This document shows, one piece after another, positions 10,492 through 21,700 of a stretch of DNA of 64,000 nucleotides. The DNA lies in contig CAIULL010000106.1 of assembly GCA_903899985.1 (NCBI GenBank), positions 30,221 to 94,220 of the forward strand, given 5' to 3'. Source of the DNA: an uncultured Schlesneria sp. (GTDB lineage: Bacteria; Planctomycetota; Planctomycetia; Planctomycetales; Planctomycetaceae). Numbering within the stretch: position 1 is the stretch's first letter; every line of letters starts with the position of its first letter. The position numbers and the translations under genes were made by a program. Under the pieces are notes generated by a model, which saw nothing but the letters and a program-made list of their open reading frames with translations, made no database searches and was not told where the DNA came from.

Positions 10492-13400
10492 ATGAACGGC
10501 CTGATTCGAGCATCGCTGAAAAACCCATATGCCGTCACGGTGATGTGTTTGTCCGTATTGTTAATTGGCATCATTACGCTGACGCGAATTCCGATCGATA
10601 TCCTTCCAGTCTTTCGCGCTCCAGCAGTTCAAGTGTTAACCTTCTACGGGGGGATGCCCGCTGAGGGGATCGAAAAAGATATCACGGGCCGAATCGAACG
10701 CTGGACAAATCAGGCGAACGGGATCGCACGACAAGAATCTCGTTCATTGATCGGGGCAAGCATCGTCCGAAACTATTTTCAAAGTGACGCCGATCCGAAT
10801 GGGGCACTCACGCAAGTCAATTCGCTCGCATTAGCAGCCATGCCGACCATGCCTCCGGGAACGTTACCCCCCATCGTGCTGCCGTACGATCCCACCAGTT
10901 CAACGCCGATTTCGATCGTAGCAGTCAGCGGCAGTTCCCATAGTGAGGCCACGCTATATGATACGGGGCGGTATGAAGTCCGCCCGATGATCATGAATAA
11001 TCCAGGGGCGATCACGCCGATTGTTTACGGGGGAAAAGTTCGGGCGGTGATGCTGTATCTCGATCGGATACGCATGGAGGCCCGTGGCCTCGCGCCGGTA
11101 GACGTCATGAAGGCGACGGATCAGTTCAATATTTTCCTGCCAACGGGCAGCGTCAAAGTCGGTGACACAGACTACGCGATTGACTCCAATTCGATGATTG
11201 AGATTGTCGAACGAATGGGGGCGATGCCTCTCAAGGCCGAAGCAGGAAACGTCAGTTATATTAAGGACGTTGCGACTCCTAAAGATTCTTCTTTCGTCCA
11301 GACAAACGTCGTTCGCGTGGACGGCAATCGCCAAGTCTACATTCCCGTATTTCGACAGACGGGTGCCAGTACGCTGACCGTCGTCGACACATTGAAAAAG
11401 TCACTCAAGTCGATGCAGGACCGATTGTCACGTCCAGGCATTGATTTGAAACTTGTGATGGATCAGTCCGTTTACGTTCGCAGTTCAATCGCTGCGCTCG
11501 TGCAGGAAGGTCTGTTGGGAGCCATTCTCTGTTCGCTGGTCATTCTGCTCTTTTTGGGGCAGTGGAGAATGACCTTAATCGCTATCCTGACATTGCCGCT
11601 TTCCGTTCTGGGGGCCATTGTCTGTCTGTATGTCACCGGGAATACCGTGAATGTGATGACGCTGGCGGGGCTCGCGCTCGCGATCGGTCCGATGGTCGAT
11701 AGTGCGATCATTTGCCTGGAAAATACGCATCGGCATTTGGGACTGGGAGTCGATTCCGAGGAGGCGGCCTACCTCGGTGCGAGCGAAGTGGCGCTTCCTG
11801 AACTTGTTTCAACCTTGTGTACGTTTCTGGTTCTGGCACCGCTTGCTCTGATGCCGGGGATGGGAGTATTTCTTTTTCGCCCGATGGCGTTGGCTGTTGC
11901 GTTTGCCATGATCAGCGCGTACATGCTTTCAAGAACCCTGGTCCCTTCATTCAGTGCATTACTGTTGCAGCCGCATGTTGGACACAACGATCCTCAGAAG
12001 CCCGCAGGCTGGTTCAGCCGAATCTTTCGTCGCTGGGAAGCACTGATCGATCTCGCGATTGCCTGGTACCTTCGCGGGCTCGACTTTGTCCTTCGCAATC
12101 GAATGACAACCATCGCCGCAGGAGCTGCCCTGTTTTGCATTGTACTTATGTCGTACGGCTGGATTTTGAAGAAAGAATTCTTTCCCGAAGTCGATTCCGG
12201 CGCATTTGAAATGGTCATGCGCGGCCCCAGCGGTCTGCGAATCGAAAGGACGGAGGAGTACGTCGCCAAGGCGGAAAGCATGGTTCGTGAAGCCATCGGC
12301 GAACACGATTTGCAGATGATTATTTCCGAGATTGGTGTCGTCCCTGACTGGTCTGCGGCGTTTACCCCCAACGCAGGGCCAATGGACACGATTCTCAGAG
12401 TGCAGCTCAGTCCACATCGTCAATTCAGCGCCGAACACCACATCGCCAAGATCCGGGCGAAAGTCGCGAAAGAAGAGCAATTCTCGCAATTTGAATTTGG
12501 TTTTGATTCAGGTGGAATGATCCGCAGCGCGCTGAACGAAGGGAAGTCGAACCCGATTCGAATTCGCGTGATCGGCAAACAGCAGAAGCTGGCTTATGAA
12601 ATTGCGTCGTCGATTAAGCAGGAGATTTCCAGGATCGAAGGTGTTGTTGATGCTCGAATTCTACAGAGGCTGAACTATCCGCAATTCGTGATCACCGTCG
12701 ACCGGCAAAAGTCTGCCGAATTGGGACTGACGCAAGAGGATGTTATGCGAAACGTCGTGGCGGCAGCAAACAGCAGTATTTCATTCAACAAGAAAAACTT
12801 CTGGATCGATCCGGTCAGTTACAACCAGTACTTCGTCGGTGTGACGTATCCCGAAAAGGAATTTCAATCGATGGAAGATTTGCTCGACATTCCATTAACG
12901 GGCGCGGGTCAGCAGACACCAGTCTTGTTGCGTTCGTTGGCAACAATCACACGCGCCTCGGTTCCCACGGAAGCCACGCATGTCAACCTTCAGTCTTCGA
13001 TTGATCTCGTGATGTCTGTCGCCGGTCGTGACCTGGGTCACGTGGCTGCGGACGTACATCGAGTGCTCGAGAAATATGGCCGGGCTGACGGCAATGATTC
13101 ATGGATTCCCTTTGATCCCAATTCTACTGATCGCAACGTTTTAAAGGGTTTTAAGATTGTTCTCAGTGGCGAGTATTCGCGAATGCAAGACACGTTCACT
13201 AATCTTTTCAGCGGCCTCTTGCTGGCAATTCTGCTGATGTACTTTCTGATGGTGGCGCTGGATAAATCCTGGATTGTCCCGCTGACGGTGATGTTGACCG
13301 TTCCACTGGCGCTAATCGGTATCTTGCCGTTCCTTTACCACACCGGCACGGCACTCAATGTCCAAAGTCTGCTGGGCATTATTTTCATTGTTGGGATCAA

Positions 13401-13698
13401 AGTCGCCAATACGGTCTTGCTGACAGATTATGCTCAGGAACTTCGTCGTCACGAAGGTCTGAAGCCGACCGAGGCTATTCGCAAAGCGGCATCCGTTCGA
13501 GTCCGGCCGGTAACAATGACGGCTCTCGCTGCTTTCTTCGCCATGATTCCTGCAGCGCTGGCTCTTGAACACGGCAGTGAAGCCAACGCGCCATTGGCAC
13601 GAGCGATTCTGGGTGGGTTGATTGCAGGCGAACCTGCGACGTTATTCGTATTGCCGTGCCTGTATTCAATTCTGGTCCGAGACCGCGACATCAAGTAA
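10492..13698 (+). CDS. RND efflux transporter, inner-membrane pump
   Basis: This is a 1068-residue resistance-nodulation-division permease with the duplicated plan of one TM helix, a large periplasmic loop and then five or six TM helices. I start at the ATG at 10492, which gives the family-typical MNGLIRASLKNP; a TTG at 10477 is also in frame. The proton-relay region in TM4 reads GPMVDSAI, with Asp near residue 403 followed by Ser rather than a second Asp. The TM10 Lys is present (IKVANTVLLTDY, Lys about 970). It most resembles HAE/HME-type planctomycete pumps rather than AcrB. With the upstream adaptor and one or more of the three TolC paralogues it should form a tripartite exporter. Confidence 0.9.
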   Translation: MNGLIRASLKNPYAVTVMCLSVLLIGIITLTRIPIDILPVFRAPAVQVLTFYGGMPAEGIEKDITGRIERWTNQANGIARQESRSLIGASIVRNYFQSDADPNGALTQVNSLALAAMPTMPPGTLPPIVLPYDPTSSTPISIVAVSGSSHSEATLYDTGRYEVRPMIMNNPGAITPIVYGGKVRAVMLYLDRIRMEARGLAPVDVMKATDQFNIFLPTGSVKVGDTDYAIDSNSMIEIVERMGAMPLKAEAGNVSYIKDVATPKDSSFVQTNVVRVDGNRQVYIPVFRQTGASTLTVVDTLKKSLKSMQDRLSRPGIDLKLVMDQSVYVRSSIAALVQEGLLGAILCSLVILLFLGQWRMTLIAILTLPLSVLGAIVCLYVTGNTVNVMTLAGLALAIGPMVDSAIICLENTHRHLGLGVDSEEAAYLGASEVALPELVSTLCTFLVLAPLALMPGMGVFLFRPMALAVAFAMISAYMLSRTLVPSFSALLLQPHVGHNDPQKPAGWFSRIFRRWEALIDLAIAWYLRGLDFVLRNRMTTIAAGAALFCIVLMSYGWILKKEFFPEVDSGAFEMVMRGPSGLRIERTEEYVAKAESMVREAIGEHDLQMIISEIGVVPDWSAAFTPNAGPMDTILRVQLSPHRQFSAEHHIAKIRAKVAKEEQFSQFEFGFDSGGMIRSALNEGKSNPIRIRVIGKQQKLAYEIASSIKQEISRIEGVVDARILQRLNYPQFVITVDRQKSAELGLTQEDVMRNVVAAANSSISFNKKNFWIDPVSYNQYFVGVTYPEKEFQSMEDLLDIPLTGAGQQTPVLLRSLATITRASVPTEATHVNLQSSIDLVMSVAGRDLGHVAADVHRVLEKYGRADGNDSWIPFDPNSTDRNVLKGFKIVLSGEYSRMQDTFTNLFSGLLLAILLMYFLMVALDKSWIVPLTVMLTVPLALIGILPFLYHTGTALNVQSLLGIIFIVGIKVANTVLLTDYAQELRRHEGLKPTEAIRKAASVRVRPVTMTALAAFFAMIPAALALEHGSEANAPLARAILGGLIAGEPATLFVLPCLYSILVRDRDIK

Positions 13699-13915
13699 AA
13701 GATCTTGGATTACGCTTCAACTAACATCGTTTCAGACGCCAGCGAGATTGTATTGCTGACGAATGAATCTTGAACGGCTTTGAGCATTCGCTTTTCGAAA
13801 AACAGCGAAGTCACCGAAACTTCACCGACTTTCGTGTGTTAATTCGAATATCGGACGCCATTTGCTATCTCTTTGAAATGGGCAAAAATCAAATCCTCTA
13901 TTCGAGTAAAAGCGA

Positions 13916-15404
13916 ATGTGGAATCGATGCAGGTTTCTATCATCAAAAGTTGTCGGGCTTGTCGTCGGTTTGTTGTTAGTCGCCGATCTCTCGTTTTGTC
14001 AGGAGCGGCAGCAGCAAAGGGGGAGCAAGCTTGGTGGTTACGAAAAGCCACCTGCCGCGAACGAAGTCCCCGATCATCAATGGGATATTATCCTCGGCCG
14101 CCCAACAGATCACTCAGTCACTATCCGAGTGCTGGCGTATGAAGAATTGGAAGGTCGAATCGCTTCAGGCGTTCAATCCAAACGATACACGACTGAGACA
14201 CCTGTGGTACGCTTGAACAAAGGTGAGCCGGTCGATTTTGTCATTGATTCACTGGCGGCAGACTCTCGCTGCTTTTATCGATTTGAGTTTCGTCGAACGG
14301 CTTCAGCCCCATTTGAATTCAGCGATGAATACACGTTTCATACGCAACGAGCACCAGAAAGCTCGTTCGCGTTCACCGTTCAGTCCGATTCGCATTTAGA
14401 CGAAAACACCAGCGCCGCTGTCTATGAGCGGACGCTAGCCAACGTGCTGACCGACAGTCCGGACTTCCACCTGGAGCTCGGCGACACGTTCATGGTCGAT
14501 AAATATGTCAGACAAGAGATTTCGCTCGGGCAATACCTCGCTCAGCGATACTATTTTGGACGAGTCTGTCATTCCGCTCCGTTGTTTTTTGCGTTAGGAA
14601 ATCATGATGGGGAACCAGGGGATCGCGGATCAAATGTCTGGGCCACCACGACACGAAAACGTTACTTTCCCAATCCCGGGCCAGATACGTTTTATTCAGG
14701 AAACCGCGAGACAGAAGCCTCCATCGGCACTGTCGAAAACTATTACGCATGGACTTGGGGCAATAGCCTGTTCGTTGTTCTCGATCCGTTCCGGTATACG
14801 ACGAAACGCTCACGGGGGCGTGATGCGGTGAATGGGGGGCGGAAGTGATCAACAGGAACTCTGGAATCGAACCTTGGGACGGACGCAGTATGACTGGTTT
14901 AAGTCAGTCCTGGAAAAAAGCAATGCACGTTTCAAATTTATTTTTCTGCACAATCTTGTCGGTGGAGCCGACCGAACGGGCCGAGGGGGAATCGAAGTGG
15001 CCCCGTATTTTGAATGGGGCGGAAAGGATCTCGACGGCAAGAATGAATTCGATCGCTTCCGGCCGGGCTGGGGGCTGCCGATCCATGAATTGCTGGTCAA
15101 ACACCACGTCTCGATCGTGTTTCACGGCCACGACCATTTGTTTGTCAAACAGGATCTTGACGGGATCGTTTACCAGGAAGTGCCGCAGCCCGGTCATGCT
15201 CGTATTGGCAGCATCCGCAGCGCGGTGGAGTACGGCTATCTCAACGGCGAAGTTCAAAGCAGTTCGGGGCACATCCGAGTGAACGTCTCAAACGATTCAG
15301 CCCGAGTCGACTATGTTCGTTCTTACCTTCCGGCCCAGGAATCCTCTCAGCGTAAGAACGGTGATGTTTCATATTCCTATTTGATTCGCAACGATCAGCG
15401 ATAA
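13916..15404 (+). pseudogene. secreted metallophosphoesterase interrupted by a frameshift in a G6 run
   Basis: Two adjacent frames together make one calcineurin-like phosphoesterase with a fibronectin-like N-terminal domain, as in purple-acid-phosphatase relatives. The first part (13916-14848) has a signal peptide, the metal-site blocks QSDSHL, LGDTF and GNHDGE, and ends in VNGGRK. The second part (from 14832) supplies the missing blocks: LHNLVGG and the metal-binding GHDHLF near the end. Removing one G from the run at 14834-14839 joins the frames as NGGGSDQQELWNRTLG, which fits the family. The gene is therefore split by a +1 shift in a homopolymer. Sequencing error, a recent mutation and programmed slippage all remain possible. 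Apart from the shift the frame is well conserved. Confidence 0.75.
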
Positions 15405-15446
15405 TAACGTAACGAACAGGTGCCATACTGTTCGAAGGAAAGCCAG

Positions 15447-16105
15447 ATGCGACGAATCTTCGTGTTGATATTGATATCTGCACCGACGATGTGTCTCGCC
15501 GCAGATCGGCCAAATGTCGTTTTTATGCAGTCTGACGACCAGGGGTGAAGCGGACTATCGTTGCCATGCATCCTGATTTCGCCCGTTCAATGGGGGATCT
15601 TTTTCATACCCCATGCTTGAAAGTGCTCGCGGCTCAGCAAATGAGATTTTCGGCCGCTTTTGTTCGGTGTCTGAGTGTTCGCTTGCTGGCTGGCTAAAGC
15701 CCCTCACGATTGCATTGGACAAAAACGGCGTTACCTGAAGACACACGAAAGTTGATCGAGCTGCGACTCGCCAAACGAATCTACACTGATGAAGTGACGG
15801 TTGCGGAGCTTTCACAAAGTGTCGGCTATTCCACAACACACTACGGGACATGGCATCTTTCGAGCGGCGGTCATGGAATGCATGGGTACGACGAGCACGA
15901 TGGGGATACGGAAAATGAAAAGGACTTCCAGTTCACTGATCCAAATCCTGTTAATATTTTCGGGGTGGCACAGCGGGCTGAAGAATATATGGAAAAGAAT
16001 TCTAAAGCGGGAAAGCCTTTCTCCATTCAGTTGTCATGGAACGCGCTTCATGCTCGGGAAAAAACACGTGGAAAAAACTTAACGAAACAAACGGAGGAAG
16101 TTTGA
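15447..16105 (+). pseudogene. degraded arylsulfatase remnant
   Basis: The ATG at 15447 starts a signal peptide followed by DRPNVVFMQSDDQG, the hallmark N-terminus of type I sulfatases, but a TGA stops it at 15546-15548. Other frames between 15549 and 15709 still encode sulfatase-like text (LAAQQMRFSAAF). The Cys-x-Pro-x-Arg active site expected there is gone. From about 15715 a frame continues with YGTWHLSSGG, HGYDEHDGD and KPFSIQLSWNALHA, all typical of sulfatases, then stops at 16105. The C-terminal half is missing. Several stops and shifts plus loss of the formylglycine site make this a dead gene. It lies 42 bases after the frameshifted phosphoesterase. Confidence 0.85.
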
Positions 16106-16320
16106 TCAAAGGTGTCGTCCATTCAATGATCGCCTCCGGCCTATTCGCGTTTCGACTTAAGTGATTTATTGCGATTACAGGGATTTTTTTTCTGATTTTC
16201 GTTGCATGGTCGGCTAAATTCCTATCCATTGCATAACCGATAAAGTTCACAGAGTTTGTCCAGACTCAAATAGCGCCACTTTGCTCGCTGTAATCAATCG
16301 GATATGGAATCCAACTTGCA

Positions 16321-18162
16321 ATGAAGTGGTCACTATGGAAAAAACTGCGGCGCGATTTTGTGACGCGATTCGCATGTAATTGGCCGGCGACTACGGGAAA
16401 TGTGCATTCAAGCCAGATTCTCAATAACCACACAGAGTCGATAACGGTTAAACTTCCTCGACGAATTCATGTTCGCGACTTCATTCTCACCGCGGTCTTC
16501 ACCGCAACACTCATCACATCCAACACCAATTTGTACGGTCAAGACGGGCTAGTTCCGTTACGCTTATTAAATGAGGGTGAGTCCACTTCAGCTCAATCAA
16601 CTTCTCTTGCGGCAGAATTTGCTGATCGTCTGGAAAAGAATCAAATCGAAATCGAGCGCGTGAAGTCAAAAAAAAATCTGGATGAGGACGAATCAAGGCC
16701 GGCTGAAATCGAATTGACCGGTTACATGAGTGCTGATCCCAATGTCAAAACGGATTCTGAGGAATCAGGAAAAACAACCTCGAGTCTGGCTGGTGATTTC
16801 GCGAAACGACTGTCCGATGTCGAAAAGAGTTTGAAGAAACGCGACGAAGCGGACGCCAAAAAAGCTAATACCTATCCAACACACAAGATCACCGGCTTTT
16901 TGCAGGTCGATAATGCGTTCTATTCACAGACCCCTCGAAACATTGCGACCGTTGGTGACGCTCAAGATGGAATGGGTTTTCGGCGTGCCCGATTTGCCGT
17001 CAATGGTAAGGTGGCCCAATTCACGAATTATCAATTGGAAGTTGATTTTGCAGCGGCTGGGCGTCCCAGCTTTTTTGATAATTATGTTGAGCAAGGAAAC
17101 CTGCCGATTCTTGGTGATGTCCGCGTGGGCCAGTTCCTGCAGCCGTTCAGCGTTGATGCGATGAGCGGTTTTCGCAATCTCGTGTTTCTGGAACGGTCGT
17201 TGCCTTTCCTGGCCTTCGTCCCTTTCCGGCGCGTCGGCATCATGTCGTCGAATGCTACTGACGATGACCTGACGCACTGGGCCTATAGCGTCTTTCGCAC
17301 TGGTGGTTACAATAACGCCCCTCTAGGGGATTCCCGTTTTGCAACCGATTTCGGTAATGTCGGCGGCTATTCATTTTCGACACGTCTGACGCATCTGCTT
17401 TATTACGATGAATGTGAAAAAGACCGTTATTTATGGCACGTCGGTCTCTCGTACAACTTCAGTGAATTGGGAGCAGACGAGGCGACCGGGGCTGGCGTTA
17501 ATGGCAATGCCGGTACTCCAAAGCCGTTCTATCAGTCGCGTACGACGCCTGAATTTTTTCTTGGCTATCCTGAAGACAGTACCACCTTCGACACCGCTGT
17601 GAATGGGACGCCGATATTTGTTGATACGGGTAAGTATCAGGCGAAAAACTTTAACTTGATTGGGTTAGAAACGGTCTATCAGGCCGGGGCGTTCAGCCTT
17701 CAGTCCGAGTATATGGCGAATGTGGTGGAAAGTGTCGTTGGTCCTGTCTTTTACCAGGGTGCGTACGGAGAAGTGATGTACCGTCTGACGGGCGAGCATC
17801 GTGCCTATGACAAAAAGCTCGCATCGTTCAAGAATCCAATCCCGTATGCGGATTTCCTTCCGCTGAAATGGGACGGAGTTCGTGGCTGGGGGGCTTGGGG
17901 TCTCGCTGCTCGGTGGTCGGTTGTTGACCTGACCAATCCCTCAAAACTCGATGGGCATTACTACAATAGTAATACAAACTCGTTCAATACAACGAATAAG
18001 GCCGGAAATGGAGTCCTTAACGATTTCACGTTTGGCGTGAACTGGTATTTGAACCAGCACACGAAATTCCAATTCAATTGGATTCATGCCATGCTGGACA
18101 ACACGAAAAAGGGAAACAGCACGGCAGAACTGTTTGTCACTCGTATGCAAGTCGACTTCTGA
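16321..18162 (+). CDS. OprP/O-like phosphate-selective porin
   Basis: The protein has 613 residues. A hydrophobic signal-like segment lies unusually far in (about residues 56-75, ending near LYGQ), so translation may begin later than the ATG at 16321, although no better in-frame ATG exists before it. Residues 95-180 are charged and coiled (SLAGDFAKRLSDVEKSLKKRD). The rest is a beta-barrel of alternating aromatic strands with family landmarks GFRRARFAVNG, LGDVRVGQF and FLERSLPF. It ends in the aromatic VDF expected for outer-membrane insertion. OprP-family porins conduct phosphate or polyphosphate. Planctomycete members are abundant and their solutes mostly unknown, so phosphate specificity is not assured. 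Its stop abuts the stop of the following minus-strand gene. Confidence 0.82.
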   Translation: MKWSLWKKLRRDFVTRFACNWPATTGNVHSSQILNNHTESITVKLPRRIHVRDFILTAVFTATLITSNTNLYGQDGLVPLRLLNEGESTSAQSTSLAAEFADRLEKNQIEIERVKSKKNLDEDESRPAEIELTGYMSADPNVKTDSEESGKTTSSLAGDFAKRLSDVEKSLKKRDEADAKKANTYPTHKITGFLQVDNAFYSQTPRNIATVGDAQDGMGFRRARFAVNGKVAQFTNYQLEVDFAAAGRPSFFDNYVEQGNLPILGDVRVGQFLQPFSVDAMSGFRNLVFLERSLPFLAFVPFRRVGIMSSNATDDDLTHWAYSVFRTGGYNNAPLGDSRFATDFGNVGGYSFSTRLTHLLYYDECEKDRYLWHVGLSYNFSELGADEATGAGVNGNAGTPKPFYQSRTTPEFFLGYPEDSTTFDTAVNGTPIFVDTGKYQAKNFNLIGLETVYQAGAFSLQSEYMANVVESVVGPVFYQGAYGEVMYRLTGEHRAYDKKLASFKNPIPYADFLPLKWDGVRGWGAWGLAARWSVVDLTNPSKLDGHYYNSNTNSFNTTNKAGNGVLNDFTFGVNWYLNQHTKFQFNWIHAMLDNTKKGNSTAELFVTRMQVDF

Positions 18163-18471
18163 TCAATCGGCGGGCTTTTCGATTTTCTTCTCGACCTTGG
18201 GACGAATCTTGCCCGACTGAATATCTTTCACAACTTCGGCCACTTGTGCCGGATCAGCGGTCTTCATCACGTGTTCAACGCGTGATGGGGGAGTCCCAAG
18301 ACGTTCCATCAGCTCTTTCGTTGATTCCCAGAGCTTGGGCTTTTTCTTGTCGTTGGCGAGGTAGAGCTCGGTCGCCAATTCCGCAAGACGTTGCTCGTCG
18401 AGTGCCGGTCGATTGTCGTAATAACGCTGAATAACCTTCTTCTGATATCTTGAAAAATCCTGGCCAGCCAT
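18163..18471 (-). CDS. small charged hypothetical protein
   Basis: I choose the ATG at 18471 because a strong GGAGGGAG ribosome-binding site lies about eight bases upstream; a longer in-frame start at 18582 has none. The product has 102 residues, no signal peptide, and reads MAGQDFSRYQKKVIQRYYDN at the N-terminus. It is helical, with a Lys-rich tail (KVEKKIEKPAD). I recall similar small proteins in many planctomycete and proteobacterial genomes but cannot attach a function. Its stop codon touches that of the convergent porin gene, so the two share a 3' end with no terminator between them. Confidence 0.75.
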   Translation of the reverse strand: MAGQDFSRYQKKVIQRYYDNRPALDEQRLAELATELYLANDKKKPKLWESTKELMERLGTPPSRVEHVMKTADPAQVAEVVKDIQSGKIRPKVEKKIEKPAD

Positions 18472-18755
18472 GATCGACTCCCTCCGAAAGTATGATGTCA
18501 CGAGCCAAACAATTTGTCGTTCGGTCGTCTGGTGGATCGCCGTTGTCACCGTCAATTGATGCGAGTATATCGAACGGAGCATCCGTTCGGCATTGAAAAA
18601 ATATGACAGGTCCGATCATGCCGAATAAAAGCAATTTCAGCCGAGAATGGGCCTGGGATCATTAATTTGGGTGATCAATATTGTAGTTGGCACGTTGATA
18701 TCGAATTTCCAAATCCTTGACGACATTTTTTTGCAGCCTAAATCCAGTCGCCTGA

Positions 18756-21700
18756 TCATTCGCTGGACACGCGAACGCCACCCCAGTATCCGAACTCATA
18801 GGACCAGCCGGTCGCGACATTCATCAGGTCGATACGAATTTCTTTACCTGCAAATTTACTCAAGTCCACTTTAAAAGTTGCCCAGCCGCCTGAGCACGTT
18901 TTGGAACTGACGTCTTCTTTCAATACTTGCTCTCCGTTGGCCTTGATCACAAGCCGCCAATCACCTCGCGGGTCGTGGCTGACATCAACGACGAGCGTCG
19001 TCTTCTTGCCTGCCGGGATCGCAAAGGTTCCGGAAAGCACGCTCGGCGTTTCTGCTGACAGCGGGTGCGTGCGTAGCACTCCCGATCGACCAAAATGTTC
19101 GTTCAAAATCCCGACGCCGTTTTCACCCGATGTCGCTGATGTGAATCCCGGCAAGACTTCATTGACCGCTGGTCCAAAGTCTCCAGGCTTTGGCACTTCT
19201 CGGGGTACAACTTCGCCCGCACCTGCCAGTAGTCTTGCGGTCTTGTCTGAAGGATGTTTATCCAATGAGATGAAAGCAAACAGGTCGACGATCTCTTGAG
19301 GAGTCAATTGTTTTTCTAACTGTTCTGGCATCAACGAAATTTCATTCACTTTGAATTCATCGATGTCCGACCGGGGAATCACTTCCTGCTTGCCTCCCTG
19401 GACTTTCAGAACGACCCGTTGAGGGCTGTCCTCGGCTAGCAGACCATTCAGCACTCGACCGCCTTTTGTGACGACGGTGTAAGATCGATAACCAGCGCCA
19501 ATCACCAGGCTGGGGTCGAAGACATTCGACAGCAATTGATTGAAGTCATTGCGGCCATTCAAGGTAATATCGGGCCCGACTTCCGCTCCTTCGCCGTAGA
19601 TTTTATGGCACTGCGCACAGACCTTCTTAAACGCCTTTTCTCCTTCAAACGGATCACCAGGTGACTTGCGGATCAGTTGTCGCATGTCAGCAATGTATTT
19701 TTCACGGTTGGGATCGCGACCCTCGCGCACTTGTCCCCAATGGGCAGCCAGCAGCTTTGTTAGTTCTTCATCTTTGAGATCTTTCAATCGCCTGGCCTGA
19801 TTCAGGTTGATCGTTGCGGCTGCAATTTTTTTATCGCCAATCGCAGCCAGTAAACTCTTGGCCCAGCGTGCTCGTTGAGTCAGCAATTCGATCGCACGCG
19901 GCTGAATATCGGGTTCGAGTTTCGCATAACGCGCGAGGATCACATCGGCAACCTTGGGATCATCCAGCTTGCTGAGCGAGGCAAGGATCTGTGACTTAAA
20001 GCTTGATGGCGTCGAAGCTGTGTCGAGTGTCGCGGCAACCGAGTCAATCAGTCCGTCATCCTTGGCTGTGATCAAAGCATTCAGTGCAAGCAGCCTTTGA
20101 TCCTGGATCGCCTTATCTGACGTAAAGATCGATCGGACGGCTTTGATCCCCTGCGAGTCGTTCCAGCTCGTTGCGAGAAATGCCGCAGGCAAGTACATCG
20201 GCGAAGTGGTAGAACCTTGGAGAATCGTGTCGATCTTGGAGTTCATCGCGAGTTTCATTGCAGCAATTTGTTCGGCAGAAAGTTCGCGGTTTTGCACCTT
20301 TGCAGCGAGTTGCCCAAGCCCCAGGGCGGCAGTGTCCGGCTGGAGATCAATGAGCAATGACACGACGGCACCAACTGGCTTCGCTTCGAACTTTTTACGA
20401 CCAAGCAGCCGATCAATGATCCTGGGCATCATCGCCATGAGAGAGGGGGACTGCTTTGTTTCCGGCCCCTTTAGCAACTCGACAAATTCATCCGCATTCG
20501 CTTCGAGAAATGGATGTAAGTTCTGCCATACGATCTGAGAAAGAATTGGGTCGTTCGGGTCCCTGCGTAGAGCGTTGATGTAAATCTGGAACAATGTCCC
20601 AATTTCGTTTCCATCCTGCTTTTCGCGGGCTCGTTGCAACTTTGTCGCTGCAACAACCGCATGCAAGCCCCCTTGAGCCGACAAATGTGAACTTATCTGA
20701 TTTAAACTGGGGACATTTTCCGGATGATCACCGATACTTCGTATCCGCCAGTTTTCAATGACTTCGTCTCTCGGGTTTATTGGTCGGAGCGGATTAAATA
20801 AATCGGTATTTGGTACCGAGAGGCCACAAGCTGTCATAAACATTCGACGGCGAGATTGATCAGAAACCTGGCCTTGCCCGTAGACACCTTCGAGAAGTGA
20901 ACCGAGAATTGCGGCCGTATTACGCTCTTGGAGCAGACGCCGCGCCGTGTCACGGATGAAATCGTTGTCTGCCCCGAGCCTTTCGATCAATTTCCCGTCC
21001 GATTCCCTGGCGAGATTAAAATCCTTCGAAATTCGCGGAGTCTCTTTGTAACGGACTCGATAAAGTCGTCCCTTCAGACGATCTATTCCAGCGGGGTCTC
21101 GATTGGCATCCTGATAACAGTGATACCGATCGTACCAGTCGAGGACGTACAGGCTGCCATCCGGACCTGTCTTCTGCACGACGGGCATGAACCATGCATC
21201 GTTCGCTGTCAGAAAATCAGGTTCACCAAAGCCTTGATAGGTCGAACCTTTTGATTCGACACGGTCGACGTTAATACAGCCGCCGTGAATGTTCCCCATA
21301 TAAAGCTTGCCTCGATACTTTTCGGGATAGGCATCGCTATCGAAGAAGTGGATACCACAGTAAGCCGCCTTCTGGTGTTTGTGTTTGACGATCGATTCGA
21401 TCTTCCATGTGAAGGGAGGGTAGGGGCCACCTTGCCGATGGTAATAACCTGTTTCCACGAGATGCCACAGGTGATCAATCACGCAGGCCGACACGAATGC
21501 TTCCCCTTCGTCGTTAAACGCGATCCCCCACGGGTTGCTTGTCCCTTCGCAGAAGACCTGGAATTCTCGCGTGCGGGGATGAATCCGGTACATGGCGCAC
21601 GTCAGTGGCCAACCGGGATGCTTTTCATCATAGTTCGGGTTCGTCTTCGCATATTTGACGTGCGAATGATTAAAGACGCCGTTCAATCCATACAGCCAGC

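Noticed and set aside
18680..18710. TGGCAC resembling a sigma-54 promoter
   Set aside because: The required GC element at the proper spacing is absent.
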